Part shown: piece by piece, positions 44,118 to 55,200 of the stretch
Numbering within the stretch: position 1 is the first letter of the stretch
How the letters are laid out: each line of letters starts with the position of its first letter
NCBI GenBank assembly: GCA_003116995.1
Contig: BDSL01000046.1
Location: forward strand, 310,001-374,000
Length of the DNA stretch: 64,000 nt
Origin: Yamagishiella unicocca
Taxonomy: Eukaryota; Chlorophyta; Chlorophyceae; Chlamydomonadales; Volvocaceae
Reading direction: 5' to 3'
The notes under the pieces: generated by a model
What the model saw: the letters and a program-made list of their open reading frames with translations, nothing else
The model's database searches: none
Told to the model about the DNA's origin: nothing
Position numbers and translations under genes: made by a program

Positions 44118-47100
44118 GACAAGGGCAAGCAACTCGGGGGACCGGGCACGTCGTGTGTAATCGACGATGAGGGGTCACCGGCCGTTTTGGCAACCGAGCC
44201 GGCAATAGACGCTCTCACTACGCCCGACACTGATTGTTGTTTACCGCCACCGCCTATGGCTGAGACATCCGATCGTATGTTTTTAGTGAGCGAATTTCAA
44301 CGTGTCCAGACTGAACTGGGACAGACGTTCACGTACGATGCGGCTTGTAACTGTGACGGAAGCAACAAATTGTGTGAACGCTTCGCCTGTCCTCACCGCT
44401 CGTTCTTTGACCAAGATGTGTCAGGCGAGATGGTATGGATTAATCCCCCATATACGCGCATTAAAGAGTGGCAGCAGCATTACGCAGCGTGCAAAGCCAC
44501 AGCTCCAGAGCGAACCGGTGCGATGTTTGTAGCCCCAAAGTGGCCACACGTAGAGCAGCTTTTCAAAAATGCAGGCTATACGTTATTCAAAACATACGCA
44601 GCGGGTACGGTGTTAATGACCGGGCCGACAAAAAGCGGTTCCCGGCAGCCTTTACCAGGCGCCCAATGGCCCATACAACTATGGTATGATGCGCCACACA
44701 CACCGGCTCAGCTAAATACCTTGCGCTCCGGATGCAGTTATACGATGACCTTTAATGGCCGCGTAGCAGACGCTCCTGCACGTTTCTTAATTGACAGTGG
44801 CGCGGATTCCGCAGGCACAGCGCATGGCTTTATCGATTTGGCCACCGTACGTCGCTTATCGCTCCCAACTCGGCAGTCGCGGACTACGTCCGTACGAATA
44901 GCATCGGGGCAACTAGAAGGACTGCACGGCGAAGTGCGTGTGTGCATGCGGATTGGCAAATATACTGAATGGGTGCGACTTCTTGTCTTACGGCATGAAA
45001 TCCCAGGTATCGACGTCATTCTCGGGACCGATTGGCTCAAGGCACGTCACGCCAAAATGAACTGGCAGAAAGATACTCTTACCGTTCAGGGCCCAAACGG
45101 CACAACTGTGCTAAGACCGCTATACGCCGAAAACGGGGCCGAGGATCCCTTATGCGGCTGCCCACTGCTCAGCGTGGCAACCGCCCAACTGGAAGGCGAA
45201 GTACCACTACCAATCCTCTCAGCTAAACAAGCTGTTAAACAGCTTGCACAAGGGGCACGCAGCTACCTTATGTTAGTGCGTGAGGAAAAGCCAACGTCTA
45301 ACGGCGAAGCAATGCTCGCATCAGCAGTTGCAGGCACAACCATTGTTGCCAGCGACGACCTGGCCCCGGAGCAGGAAATACAGGCGCTGATTCAAGAATA
45401 CAAAGACGTTTTCGAAGAGCTTTCCGGCCTACCGCCTGACCGCGGAACCGGCCATACAATTCCCCTTGTCCCCGACGCCACACCACCTGCAAAGCGAATG
45501 TATCGTCTCTCGCCAGCAGAGATGGAAGAAGTACGGAAACAGGTCACTGAGCTCCTCGCTAAAGGATTCATCGAGCCGTCCACCTCGCCGTATGGTGCAC
45601 CAGTGCTCTTTGTCCAAAAAGCCAGTGGTGAGCTTCGTATGTGCTTAGATTATCGGGCACTAAACAAGCTCACGGTTAAAAGGCGTTATCCTATGCCCAA
45701 CATCACAGAAATTTTTGACACGCTCCAAGGTGCGCGAGTGTTCTCGTCGCTAGACCTCCAGCAAGGCTATTATCAGATCCGTATTTCTCAAGAAGACGTC
45801 GCAAAGACGGCCTTCATTGCTCCGGGGTTAGGTCAGTACCAATTCCGAGTGCTATGTTTTGGTCTGACCAATGCGCCTGCAACATTTCAATCTGTGATGA
45901 ATGGGATATTCGCTAAGCATATCGGCAAATCCGTTCTGGTATACTTAGACGACATCCTGGTGTTCGGTAAAACGCCAGAAGAGCATTCACGACACCTCCG
46001 TACGGTGCTCGAACTGCTAAGAGAGCATCAATTCAAGGCCAAGCTGTCAAAATGCGACTTCAACAAACCAGAGTTGAAGTTCCTCGGTCACATTGTGAGT
46101 CGCGAGGGTCTGAAAGTGGACGATGCTAAGGTCGCCACGGTGAAGAACTGGCCAGTACCTAAGGACATACGCAAATTACGCGAATTCTTAGGACTCGCTA
46201 ATTATTTCAGACGCTTTATCCAGGGTTACTCGAGCTTAGCAGCTCCGTTGACAGCTCTGACCAGTGTGAAAGTGCCCTTTACATGGTCGCCTCAATGCCA
46301 AGCGGCATTCGAGGGTATAAAAGATGCCTTGATTAACGCACCCGTTCTCGCCCTACCCCAGCTCGGTAAACCTTTCGAGGTCTGGTCCGATGCTTCGGTT
46401 AATGGCACTGGCGCCGTTCTTATGCAAGACGGACACCCAGTAGCATACACTAGCACGAAGTTCATCCCTGCGGAGTATAATTATACTACCACGGACCAGG
46501 AATGCCTCGGAGCCATCAATGCTCTCGAGGAATGGCGCTGTTACCTAGAAGGATCGGAATTTTTGCTCCTCACGGACCACCATCCTTTAGTGTATTTACA
46601 TGAACAGCGTGGAGCGGGACTGCTGTCACGTCGGCAGGCAAGATGGATGGAGTACTTGCAACGCTTCAACGGCATGAAGTGGGAGTACCGTCCCGGGCGT
46701 ACGAACGTAGCTGATCCCCTTAGCCGGGTTCACGATGCGGTGCTGGCGGTGCTCGCCGGATCGCTCGTCGGTAGCGATCTTGGCACATTAATACGTGAGG
46801 GGTACGCCGGAGACCCCTGGCTAAAAACGCCGAAGGCAGCACGGTTGCAGATAAAGAAAAGGAACGGGTTCTGGTACCTTGGTACTCAGATAGTCGTACC
46901 CAACATTCCTGAGCTGCGCACAAAGATCCTGAAGGAGTTCCATGATACACCCTTCAGCGGGCATCGTGGTGCTGTACGCACCCAAGAAGCGATCGCAAGA
47001 ACATTCTGGTGGCCTGGTCTCCACACAGACACGCAACATTATGTTGCCAATTGCCCAACGTGCCAGCGCAACAAGCCCCTTAACACCAAGCCGGGGGGCC

Positions 47101-48329
47101 TACTGCAACCTCTTCCGACCCCAAAGGAAGTGTGGGAGAGCGTGTCACTCGATCTGATAACACAGCTGCCAACCACGAAATCAGGGCATGACGCTATTGT
47201 AGTTTTTGTGGACCGGCTCAGCAAAATGACCCACTTTGCTGCCACACACACTAGCGCCTCAGCAGAGGACTTGGCACAACTGTTCGTGTCAACTGTCTTC
47301 AAGCAACACGGCCTCCCAAAAGGACTTGTCTCCGACCGTGATCCACGATTTACGAGCAAGTTTTGGAGAGAAGTAACTCGCCTGCTCGGGACGCAGCTCT
47401 ATATGAGCACGGCATTTCATCCGCAAACCGACGGCCAGACGGAACGGATGAATCGTCTCCTTGAAGAGACGCTTCGGCATTACATTGGACCTAGTCATGA
47501 TGATTGGGATGCACATCTGTCGTTGATTGAATTCGCGATAAACAATTCACGACAAGAATCAATTGGTACAACTCCGTTTATGCTAAACGGTGGACGACAG
47601 CCCCGCACTCCGGCTGATCTCCATTTACCATCCAATGTGCCACGCGCCGCGTCCTTTGAAGCTGATCTCCGCGAACGACTCGCGCGAGCAAAGGCATGCC
47701 TAGAAGCCGCTCAGGCTCGGCAAAAGGCGAACGCGGATGGCCGTCGTAAGGCTGTCACGTTCACCTTGGGTCAAGAAGTGTTGCTCAATACAAAGAACAT
47801 TACGTTCAAAACCCCTGGAACGCGCAAGCTCATGCCGCGCTACATCGGTCCTTTTCGCATCGAAAAGTTGGTTGGGCCGGTAGCCGCGAAATTATCTTTG
47901 CCCCCAGAGCTGCGCATACACCCTGTTTTCCACGTATCGCTAATACGTCCTTACAAATCGGACGGGAGAACGCCGCCACCTCCAGCATTCACCCTTGATG
48001 GGGAAGATTACTGGACAGTCGAATCCATTGTCGACCACAAAGATGTCCCTATCGGCCGAAACCGGTACCGACGCGAATACTTTGTTAAGTGGCAAGGCTA
48101 TCCGGCAACTGATAACAGTTGGGAGCCGGAAGCGTCTCTCAAAGCGTCAGCTCCCGTGGAACAGGCGTTGGAGGCATACGAAACAGGGCTGCCTGTGGAA
48201 CGTCGCAAAACGACTGTCCACGCAAAGCCAGCGCCTGACCCTATCCCGACAAAACCACCCAAGCGACCTGCGGAAACCAACCCGTCCCCGCCAAAGGCTA
48301 AACGACCGAACAGGCGTACCGTACCGTAG
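44118..48329 (+). CDS. pol: Pol polyprotein (MTase-like domain, PR, RT, RNase H, IN, chromodomain)
   Basis: The frame is continuous with gag after its TAG. There is no ATG until 44256, and only a TTG at 44187, so readthrough is the likely mode of expression. Residues below are counted from 44187. A domain at 30-170 has FTYDAAC (48-54) and WINPPY (84-89), like Dam-type N6-adenine methyltransferases. Protease LIDSGA is at 201-206, with VILGTDWL later. In RT, YLDD is at 586-589 with the LDLQQGYYQI motif upstream. RNase H starts with WSDAS at about 733. Integrase has an HHCC finger (SGHRG...CPTCQ) and a D989-D1050-E1086 triad with 35 residues between the last two. A GPF-type module (RYIGPFRIEKL) follows, then a chromodomain at about 1275-1335 (WTVESIVDHK, YFVKWQGYP, SWEP). 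The length is typical of chromovirus pol plus the extra N-terminal domain. Confidence 0.92.
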   Translation, partial: DKGKQLGGPGTSCVIDDEGSPAVLATEPAIDALTTPDTDCCLPPPPMAETSDRMFLVSEFQRVQTELGQTFTYDAACNCDGSNKLCERFACPHRSFFDQDVSGEMVWINPPYTRIKEWQQHYAACKATAPERTGAMFVAPKWPHVEQLFKNAGYTLFKTYAAGTVLMTGPTKSGSRQPLPGAQWPIQLWYDAPHTPAQLNTLRSGCSYTMTFNGRVADAPARFLIDSGADSAGTAHGFIDLATVRRLSLPTRQSRTTSVRIASGQLEGLHGEVRVCMRIGKYTEWVRLLVLRHEIPGIDVILGTDWLKARHAKMNWQKDTLTVQGPNGTTVLRPLYAENGAEDPLCGCPLLSVATAQLEGEVPLPILSAKQAVKQLAQGARSYLMLVREEKPTSNGEAMLASAVAGTTIVASDDLAPEQEIQALIQEYKDVFEELSGLPPDRGTGHTIPLVPDATPPAKRMYRLSPAEMEEVRKQVTELLAKGFIEPSTSPYGAPVLFVQKASGELRMCLDYRALNKLTVKRRYPMPNITEIFDTLQGARVFSSLDLQQGYYQIRISQEDVAKTAFIAPGLGQYQFRVLCFGLTNAPATFQSVMNGIFAKHIGKSVLVYLDDILVFGKTPEEHSRHLRTVLELLREHQFKAKLSKCDFNKPELKFLGHIVSREGLKVDDAKVATVKNWPVPKDIRKLREFLGLANYFRRFIQGYSSLAAPLTALTSVKVPFTWSPQCQAAFEGIKDALINAPVLALPQLGKPFEVWSDASVNGTGAVLMQDGHPVAYTSTKFIPAEYNYTTTDQECLGAINALEEWRCYLEGSEFLLLTDHHPLVYLHEQRGAGLLSRRQARWMEYLQRFNGMKWEYRPGRTNVADPLSRVHDAVLAVLAGSLVGSDLGTLIREGYAGDPWLKTPKAARLQIKKRNGFWYLGTQIVVPNIPELRTKILKEFHDTPFSGHRGAVRTQEAIARTFWWPGLHTDTQHYVANCPTCQRNKPLNTKPGGLLQPLPTPKEVWESVSLDLITQLPTTKSGHDAIVVFVDRLSKMTHFAATHTSASAEDLAQLFVSTVFKQHGLPKGLVSDRDPRFTSKFWREVTRLLGTQLYMSTAFHPQTDGQTERMNRLLEETLRHYIGPSHDDWDAHLSLIEFAINNSRQESIGTTPFMLNGGRQPRTPADLHLPSNVPRAASFEADLRERLARAKACLEAAQARQKANADGRRKAVTFTLGQEVLLNTKNITFKTPGTRKLMPRYIGPFRIEKLVGPVAAKLSLPPELRIHPVFHVSLIRPYKSDGRTPPPPAFTLDGEDYWTVESIVDHKDVPIGRNRYRREYFVKWQGYPATDNSWEPEASLKASAPVEQALEAYETGLPVERRKTTVHAKPAPDPIPTKPPKRPAETNPSPPKAKRPNRRTVP

Positions 48330-48527
48330 TACGGCACTAGGTGGACGAGCGGCCTAGGTGATACAACGCTCGTTGGGGTAGGGCAGGTGCCATCGCATAC
48401 ATACTGCGGTCTGGGTCCGAGTCCCAGCTATACTCATTCGGCCATCCCTTGTTGACTATCGAGTTAGATCCGACTTCCGCTGCCCACACCCTAAGTGTGG
48501 TCCTAAGTAAGGAGCACCCTCGTTACA
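48328..48527 (+). repeat. 3' LTR, truncated to 200 bp
   Basis: Identical to 41698-41897 of the 5' LTR; the first 152 bases are missing. The pol stop codon (48327-48329) overlaps its start, so the polypurine tract is also lost. Confidence 0.9.
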
Positions 48528-48860
48528 CCAAGGCTATGGTACCCTTAGTATGACGGATAAAAGCTCGATGTGTCCAGACCACTCGCAAGGGTGGTAACAC
48601 GGCCTGAAACGCTGGGAGCACGGTCATGAAACACACCATGTTCCCACCAATAACCCCCGTGTTCCCCCCCATTCCCCTGCTCATCTAACCCGCATGGATG
48701 CCCGATTACTTTCAAGACGACCTCTAAGATTAATTGAATGTGTCCGGACAACTGGAAAGGCGGCGGGGAACACGGCCTAAAATGCTGGGAATGGCATGCA
48801 CCGTGTTCCCACCAATTGCAAGGGCGAGAACACGTGTTATGTACTAAACCATTGTGAGGC
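48528..48860. repeat. Right half of foldback repeat
   Basis: It begins with the second CCAAG target copy and matches 19368-19700. Confidence 0.8.
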
Positions 48861-49248
48861 TTGTGCATGCCAACCATCGCCAAAGTGCTGGCTGGCACAG
48901 CCGAGCGCGCCACGGGAGAGAGCGTCATGAGTGCACCTCCTCGCTCGAAGGTCCCGATCGGTTGGCTTACGATAGTAGTAGCGCAGTTCACAAAACAAAA
49001 CGGCTAGCCTATCAGCATAAAGTCAAAAGGTGCTCGGCCCGGCAAGCCGCAACGATGGTGAAGTAATTGCCCCCAGCGTGCCTGATCCGGAGTTGAAGTG
49101 CGATAGAGCTACTTAACAACACAGCAGCACGACAAGCTTGCAACACGACAACGCAGCATCGCAGCTTTACAAGGCGAACCTCTCCACAGCCACCGCAGGC
49201 TAGTGCCCCAGAAGACGCGACGTAGGCACCTCCGCGCAAGCCCAAGCC

Positions 49249-52200
49249 ATGGCAGCAGAGCTGAAGCAGGTCCTGGAAGATATTAAGAAGGCTCAAGATG
49301 GCATTATGGCGGCCGAGAAGAGCCTCAACGAGGTAGAGGAGAAGCTCATGACCGCCGACGCGATACAGGCCAAGGAGCTCAAAGCGGACCGGGACTACCT
49401 GCGCACCTTGAAGGTTTCGCTGCTTCAGCTGCTCACTGGACTGCAGCAAAACAAGAATTGCTTGGTCGAGGCGCAGGACCGGAGTGAGTTGGATAGCAGC
49501 TTTCGTCTCGTAGGGTCCTGCCATGCCAGGTTTATGGCATTCAACAGGCTAGGGATCCGCACGTCGCACAGGCTATTAGACTGCGCATGCGAGCTGTTGC
49601 CGTTCGTTCGCAGCGATAGGAGAATCCGCTTTTGAACTCCCAATATCGTTGCGACGCCGCACCCGCACGTCACACCGCGGCCTACGGCTGCTCCACTTGA
49701 GATGCTAGCAGGGGCGTTATGCTCTTATGCATGCCGCGTGAAGCCGCCCTGCGAGTTTGCGCCCACTCAGCTGCGATCGCAGCGGCTCCTGCCACCGGCT
49801 CTCCTAGGCACCTTGACGTTGTTGTGGCGCGCACGCATTAGTCTTGGTTTGCGATACTGGAAGCGCCCTGGGTTGATGATGCGAAAGAATAGTGGCCGGA
49901 GAAAACAGCCGAGACGGACCACATTTCCGCCTGGCCGAGTGCACAACGGAAGCACCCAGTACACAATGCGCTAGAGCGGGTGCTGGTAGGCCGCGCGCAA
50001 AAACGTTGGTGAAATGACAGAAGAAACAGCAGCGAACATACCGTTTTCCCCCTTGGCGGAATGCAGAGCGGACACCCCTTATAGACTCCTTTTACTGGGA
50101 GACAGGCCGCGTGGAGCACCGCCCAGCAGGGCCGGACGAGCGCAAATAGCAGTGCCCAACAGCGTAAGAGGAATAGCAGCTGTCCTTGTTACCAAATTGA
50201 GTTGGCTACAAGCGTATGACAGCAGGTTGGGGGAGCGAAGTAAGAGCGGCCGCTGGGAAACTGCGCGAACGCCCGGGCTGGTACGCGGCCCCGCGATACC
50301 ATACAGACCGGAGACCTTACATACCTCACAACGTAATAAATAAGATGGTTACATGAAGTCCGGGCCTCACCACGTGCAAGCTAAACCCAAGCGAGGGGAC
50401 CCGGAACGGACCGTACCCTGCGACGACACAGCGCTAACAGCGAGCCCTCAACATATGCGTGAGCGGTGCTGGAGGAGGACACTTCTGCGTGGCTGGAATC
50501 AAATCGCTCGACAAGCGAGCGTGGGTGCTTCTGGGCGAGTGAGGTGTTACGAAGCCTAGGAGCACTAGGGTACGACTATCAGCAACATGTGCACGAAATG
50601 TTTAGTAGCGCTGCAGAAGCCAAAGCGATAGCCCCATTGGAGATCCTGTTTGAAAAGGTGGTAAAGGAGTTCAGGCGCGTTTGTTGCTCGACTGGCACTC
50701 AAGTGATCTTGATATGGATCCACGGTTTTTTCCCGAGTTTGCACAAGGAGAAAGGGATTGTGGGAAGCCCGGTTGTTGTAATTGTTACAGCGGGCTCCAG
50801 ACCTTGAAAGGTAGAGCCATCGGGCGCATCGCCTGACACTGAAAGAGACAAGGAAAGCAAGGAAGACCGACGGTTCCGAAAGGCAAACCGGGATTGCCGA
50901 GGCCGTTGCAATCCCCGCACGCTTTGCATATGGCCCACTATGATCTTCAGATGCTGCTGCTTGATTGCGCGTCTGTTTCAAGTTGCCCGCAACTTGGACC
51001 CCGTATCCGATGCTTAAGAGAGGGTTCGCGATACTTCGCACAGGTCTGCATGTTGCACAGTGGACGTTACGGCTGCTGCCTTCTGTCGATGGCATGTGAA
51101 GCTAGCGTTGGGCATGAGGCACGCCACGCCCCATCCGCCCTGCGAGCTTGCGCCCAACCCTACTGCAAATTGCGGTATCCTTACTGCATGCAGATGCTCG
51201 CTTCATCTGCAAGTCCGGTCTCGCCTGGCCGCGAAACGCACCCCATCGCACGTCCCCTCGTTGACCATCCCTCCCGACGCAATGCTACCTACGCGATACG
51301 ACAGCACACCTCATCCGCATGTCAGGACACGCACCGCCGCACAGCACCTCCCCAAACACATGCGTGCACCCACCCGAAAGCTGATTCGCTTCCAGTTGAA
51401 CTTGACCCGGCAGCTGGCGGTGAGTTGTTGTTGATTGGTTGTTGGTTGCTCTTAGCGTTGCGCCCAACCCAGTTGCGATCGCAGGGGCTCACCCAGGCAC
51501 CTGGATGTTGTTGTGGCGCACATTCGTCTTCGTTTATGATACTGGAAGCGCCCTGGGTCGGCATGCCCTGGTGCTCGAAACGCACACCCCACCTCCGCCG
51601 CGTGTCAGCACTCCGCGCACCCCACCCCGCACCCCACCCCACACACCAGACCGCATCGAGCTCGTGAAGCGGCATGCAATTTTAACCTGCATGTGTTCCC
51701 CGGCCGTTCCCACGTCGTGCAGGCGCGGCGTCAGGGCCGGGCTCAGGGAGCGCCCCAGGAGCCGGTGAGTTGTTGTTGACTGGTTGTTGGTTGCTCTGAT
51801 CGTCATGCATGTGTGGGTGTGTGACTGTTAAAGCGTCGCACTACACGTTTTAGACCCAATGCATGCGATAAACCAGACCCTGTGAGCAGGATCGAATGGG
51901 CAGGGGGGGGAGGACCTGGATTAAAGGGAGCTGCCGCTCATGTAGCTGCATTCGTCATTACCAGTCTCAACTAACCTGCATGCGTGCGCCCCCTGGCTGA
52001 TGTGGTGCTCTGCGCTGTGGTTGCGCTCTGTGCAATGTTTGCGATTCATAAAGCGCCCCGCCCCGCATTTGCCTGTGGGCCCTAGCCCGGGCCGTTGCCT
52101 GCATGCTCCCTCTTCCTGTAACCGAACTCTCCCCGCGTCTGTGCCCTCTGCAGCCCACCTGGCGCCCTCCGTTGCTCCTCGAGGTGCGCGAGCAGGATTA

Positions 52201-55200
52201 TGTGGTTCGGATATGCATTACGGACTGCGATCTGCCCTGCTTATCATCAGTAATTATAAAAAATACGCAACACAGCGGAACCCATATGATTCACTAGGAA
52301 CAGGCTCTCAAACAACCCACTTCGCGTTCTGCCTCCTGCCGTACTGCATTTCAGGGCCGCCAGTCAGGGATCTGCTGGAAGAGGCTTGGGAGCTGCGCCC
52401 ACACAGCCAAGCGCCTGCTGACGACACTGGCGAGACGCAGCTCTGGGAGATGTGCGACAAGGATGGACGGAATGCTAAGCTGTACCTGGACCCGTCCGGA
52501 GTCGTGAAGGTTGTCAAAGACTGGGCGGTCGGCTGCTGTTCCGACGCCAGCTACGATGAGGCCCGGGGACTTACACCCCTCGTCCTCTCTGGGCTCATCA
52601 AGGTGACTGGAACGAAGCTGCAGGGCGGGGGGCTTCACCCTGAGCGGTTGGTAAACGCCGTGCACAGAAGGTCACAGCGACAGAGCGGGGAGAGGGGACT
52701 CGCCCTTGTCGCGACCTCACGTTGCGGCCCCGGCCTAGTGCGTGTCCACAGTCCATGCAGTACGGCATGCTGCCAAGTCGTTACGTACGGTATCTCGCAC
52801 CCTGCGTCCCTCGCGCGCTTGATGCTTGCAGACTGGTAAGTCGTTCTCCCAGCAGGACATGGTCCCTGCGGCAGTGTCTGCGGTGCTGCGGGAGCAGCCA
52901 CCCGACTGCCCGCTCTCTGGCATGACAGTCCTGCGGCTACGAGGTGACGAGCTCTTCCGGCAGGCAAGTGCCGTCACGATATCACCACAAAAGCAGGACT
53001 AGCGAGGGTGTGGGAGCCACTGGTGTGCGGTGCGCGGCCCGGAAACTAGCCGGCGTACGTATGTGTGTATGTTGCAGTGATCATCATTCCCCTTGCCACG
53101 TCATGTGTTAGGATGTCATGTGTGTGCAGGAAGGCGCCAGTATCCTTCTGTACAACCTGGTGGAGGTGCTCGTGCGGTGGGCTCGCAAAGGGAACGTGCC
53201 TGTCGCGGAGGCTGCATGGCAGGAGGCGCAGAAGTTGCTGGCCGCGCCGGCCGGCTCTGTTTTCTACGGCACGGCGGGCCTCACGGTCATCGAATTTTTT
53301 CACGCGGTCAAGGTGCCTGTGCTGGTCCTGTTCGGTAGGTCCGGGGCACTGTAGGGCCGGGTGGCAACCATCGCATCCACGTACAAGTAATCGGGAGCGG
53401 CATGCAACCGGTGAGGGGCAACCCAAAGATCACAGTACTTGCTGCTCCCATAACACATGCCACGGCTTACAACAAGGCATTCACACAAGGCTCATGGTTG
53501 TTCAGGGACACGTCCATTTACGACCTGCGCTTACTTGCGCACCCCGCACCTCCAATGCCGTCTGCGCACATCATACGCGGGCTCCCGCACCGCCACGCGT
53601 GGTCCCAAGCGTTGATAAGCGCGGCGCATCCAAAGCTACCCACACGGCTTTTCGGAGGGCTGAGGGTTGCGCTGTCGCGCTGGCAGGGTGCGGCTTGGCC
53701 CGGGCAGGACGAAGCGGTTGGAAGGCGCGGAGCACCCGCAGCCCAAACCTTATCAAAACGCCAACAACAATTCCTTACACCGTGCCGTCTGCTGGTTGCG
53801 TTCCCAGATGAGCTGCAGAGCTTCCTGCAGCCGACCATAGGCAATGAGCCGGACAAGCCGGGCGCCGTATACATCAGGGACATTCTGCTGAAGCGGCTGC
53901 TGGTATACGGTCCCCGCACCGTGATGTGGTGCCTCACCGGCAGCGGCATGGCGCTTACGTGGATGAGCATCGCAGCCATGCCAACCAATGGCTATGCTCT
54001 GTGGAGCAGCATCACGCAGGTGGACCTGCCCGCCACCTACCCCGAGCAGCACATGGAGCTGTTGCGGAGCAGCCTGGCGAGAAGGTATTGCATTGAGCTA
54101 GGGCTGGATTCGCGGCTGCTGGAGTGGAGCGAGACCTCGCCCGCGCTGCTGACGGTGGTGGTGCAGGGCTGGGTGGCCGCCAGCAAACCAAAGGATGTCG
54201 ACAGGTTTGTGTCGGAGTTCCTCGTCACGAAGCTCGTTCTCGAGGTGAGATGAGCTGTAGTTATCTTGATGGGCCCGTGGCTGCATGTGATCCGGCCGAT
54301 AGCTCAAGCCAAGTGTCCGGCGAGACGCGGCAACGGGATTGGGGGAAGAAGGAGACGATCGGAGGGCTGGGTGATTGAGATTGCGCCCGCCCTCACCTTA
54401 CTTGACCTCCCGCGCTGATCCGCCTGATGGCCGGTACTCATGTCGCCATGCGCCCCTACGCTCCCTACTCCCTCAACCCTGTCTTCCCGCAGTCGCTGAA
54501 GGAGTGGAAGCTCAGCCTGTCGGGCATGTCGCCGGGGTTGCGCCGCGCTGTGCTGGACCTCGCGTTCGCAGGAGTGGGGACGCAGATCGACTTCATGGAG
54601 CAGGGCCAAAAGCGCTTCCTGATGCCATATATGGACGTCACCGAAAAGGGGCTCTTTTACCTCAGAGACGACTACCAGCGGCAGATTCTGCGGGTGGGTG
54701 GGGTCCGTTACGGGGTTTTGCTTGGGGGTCCGAGGGTAGGGGGTAACTGAGGGTATCGATATGAAGCCGCGTTTGCCGCGTTGGCGGGGTTGAAATTGAG
54801 TCGGTGTATATGTGACAAGTGGGCGGCACCACCGCGGACGCTACCCCGTCCTCGCATCATGGCAATGTCCACCTAATCCTTCACCCAAGCCAACTTCAGC
54901 AGCGCAGTCGATGGGTTCGGCCCTCCCCACTGGCATGGGCAGACTCTCTACCTCGAGTCAGCTCGCCAGGCACCTTAATCACGTCAAGTCGCCGATCCAT
55001 CACCGAGAGCGTCAGACCGGGATTCTAACCCGGACCTGCTCTCCCATTTAAGCTACCTGACTGTGCGCCTTCAGCACACAACCGATTGGGAGCTCTTGCG
55101 TCCGCCTGCCGCCTGGGCTCTGAAGTTCTTGCCCTGCCGCAGCATTGCACGTTGCATCAATCTCGAGAAAGGTGTCTTGGACATGATGGACAGGCCTGCA

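Larger units (their letters stand above)
41546..48527 (+). mobile_element. Ty3/gypsy chromovirus-type LTR retrotransposon
   Basis: The ends are TGTAG...TTACA with a 5-bp target duplication CCAAG (41541-41545 and 48528-48532). The empty site is seen at 19368-19372. The order gag, (methyltransferase-like domain), protease, reverse transcriptase, RNase H, integrase, chromodomain places it among Ty3/gypsy chromoviruses. Gag and pol are undamaged apart from one in-frame UAG between them. The shared 200 bp of the two LTRs are identical, so insertion was recent and later than the unit duplication. The 3' LTR lacks its first 152 bases and no polypurine tract remains. Confidence 0.93.

Noticed and set aside
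44187..44189. TTG at 44187 as the pol start codon
   Set aside because: A TTG start is unlikely in a eukaryote, and the frame is open all the way back to the gag UAG, so readthrough is the simpler reading.
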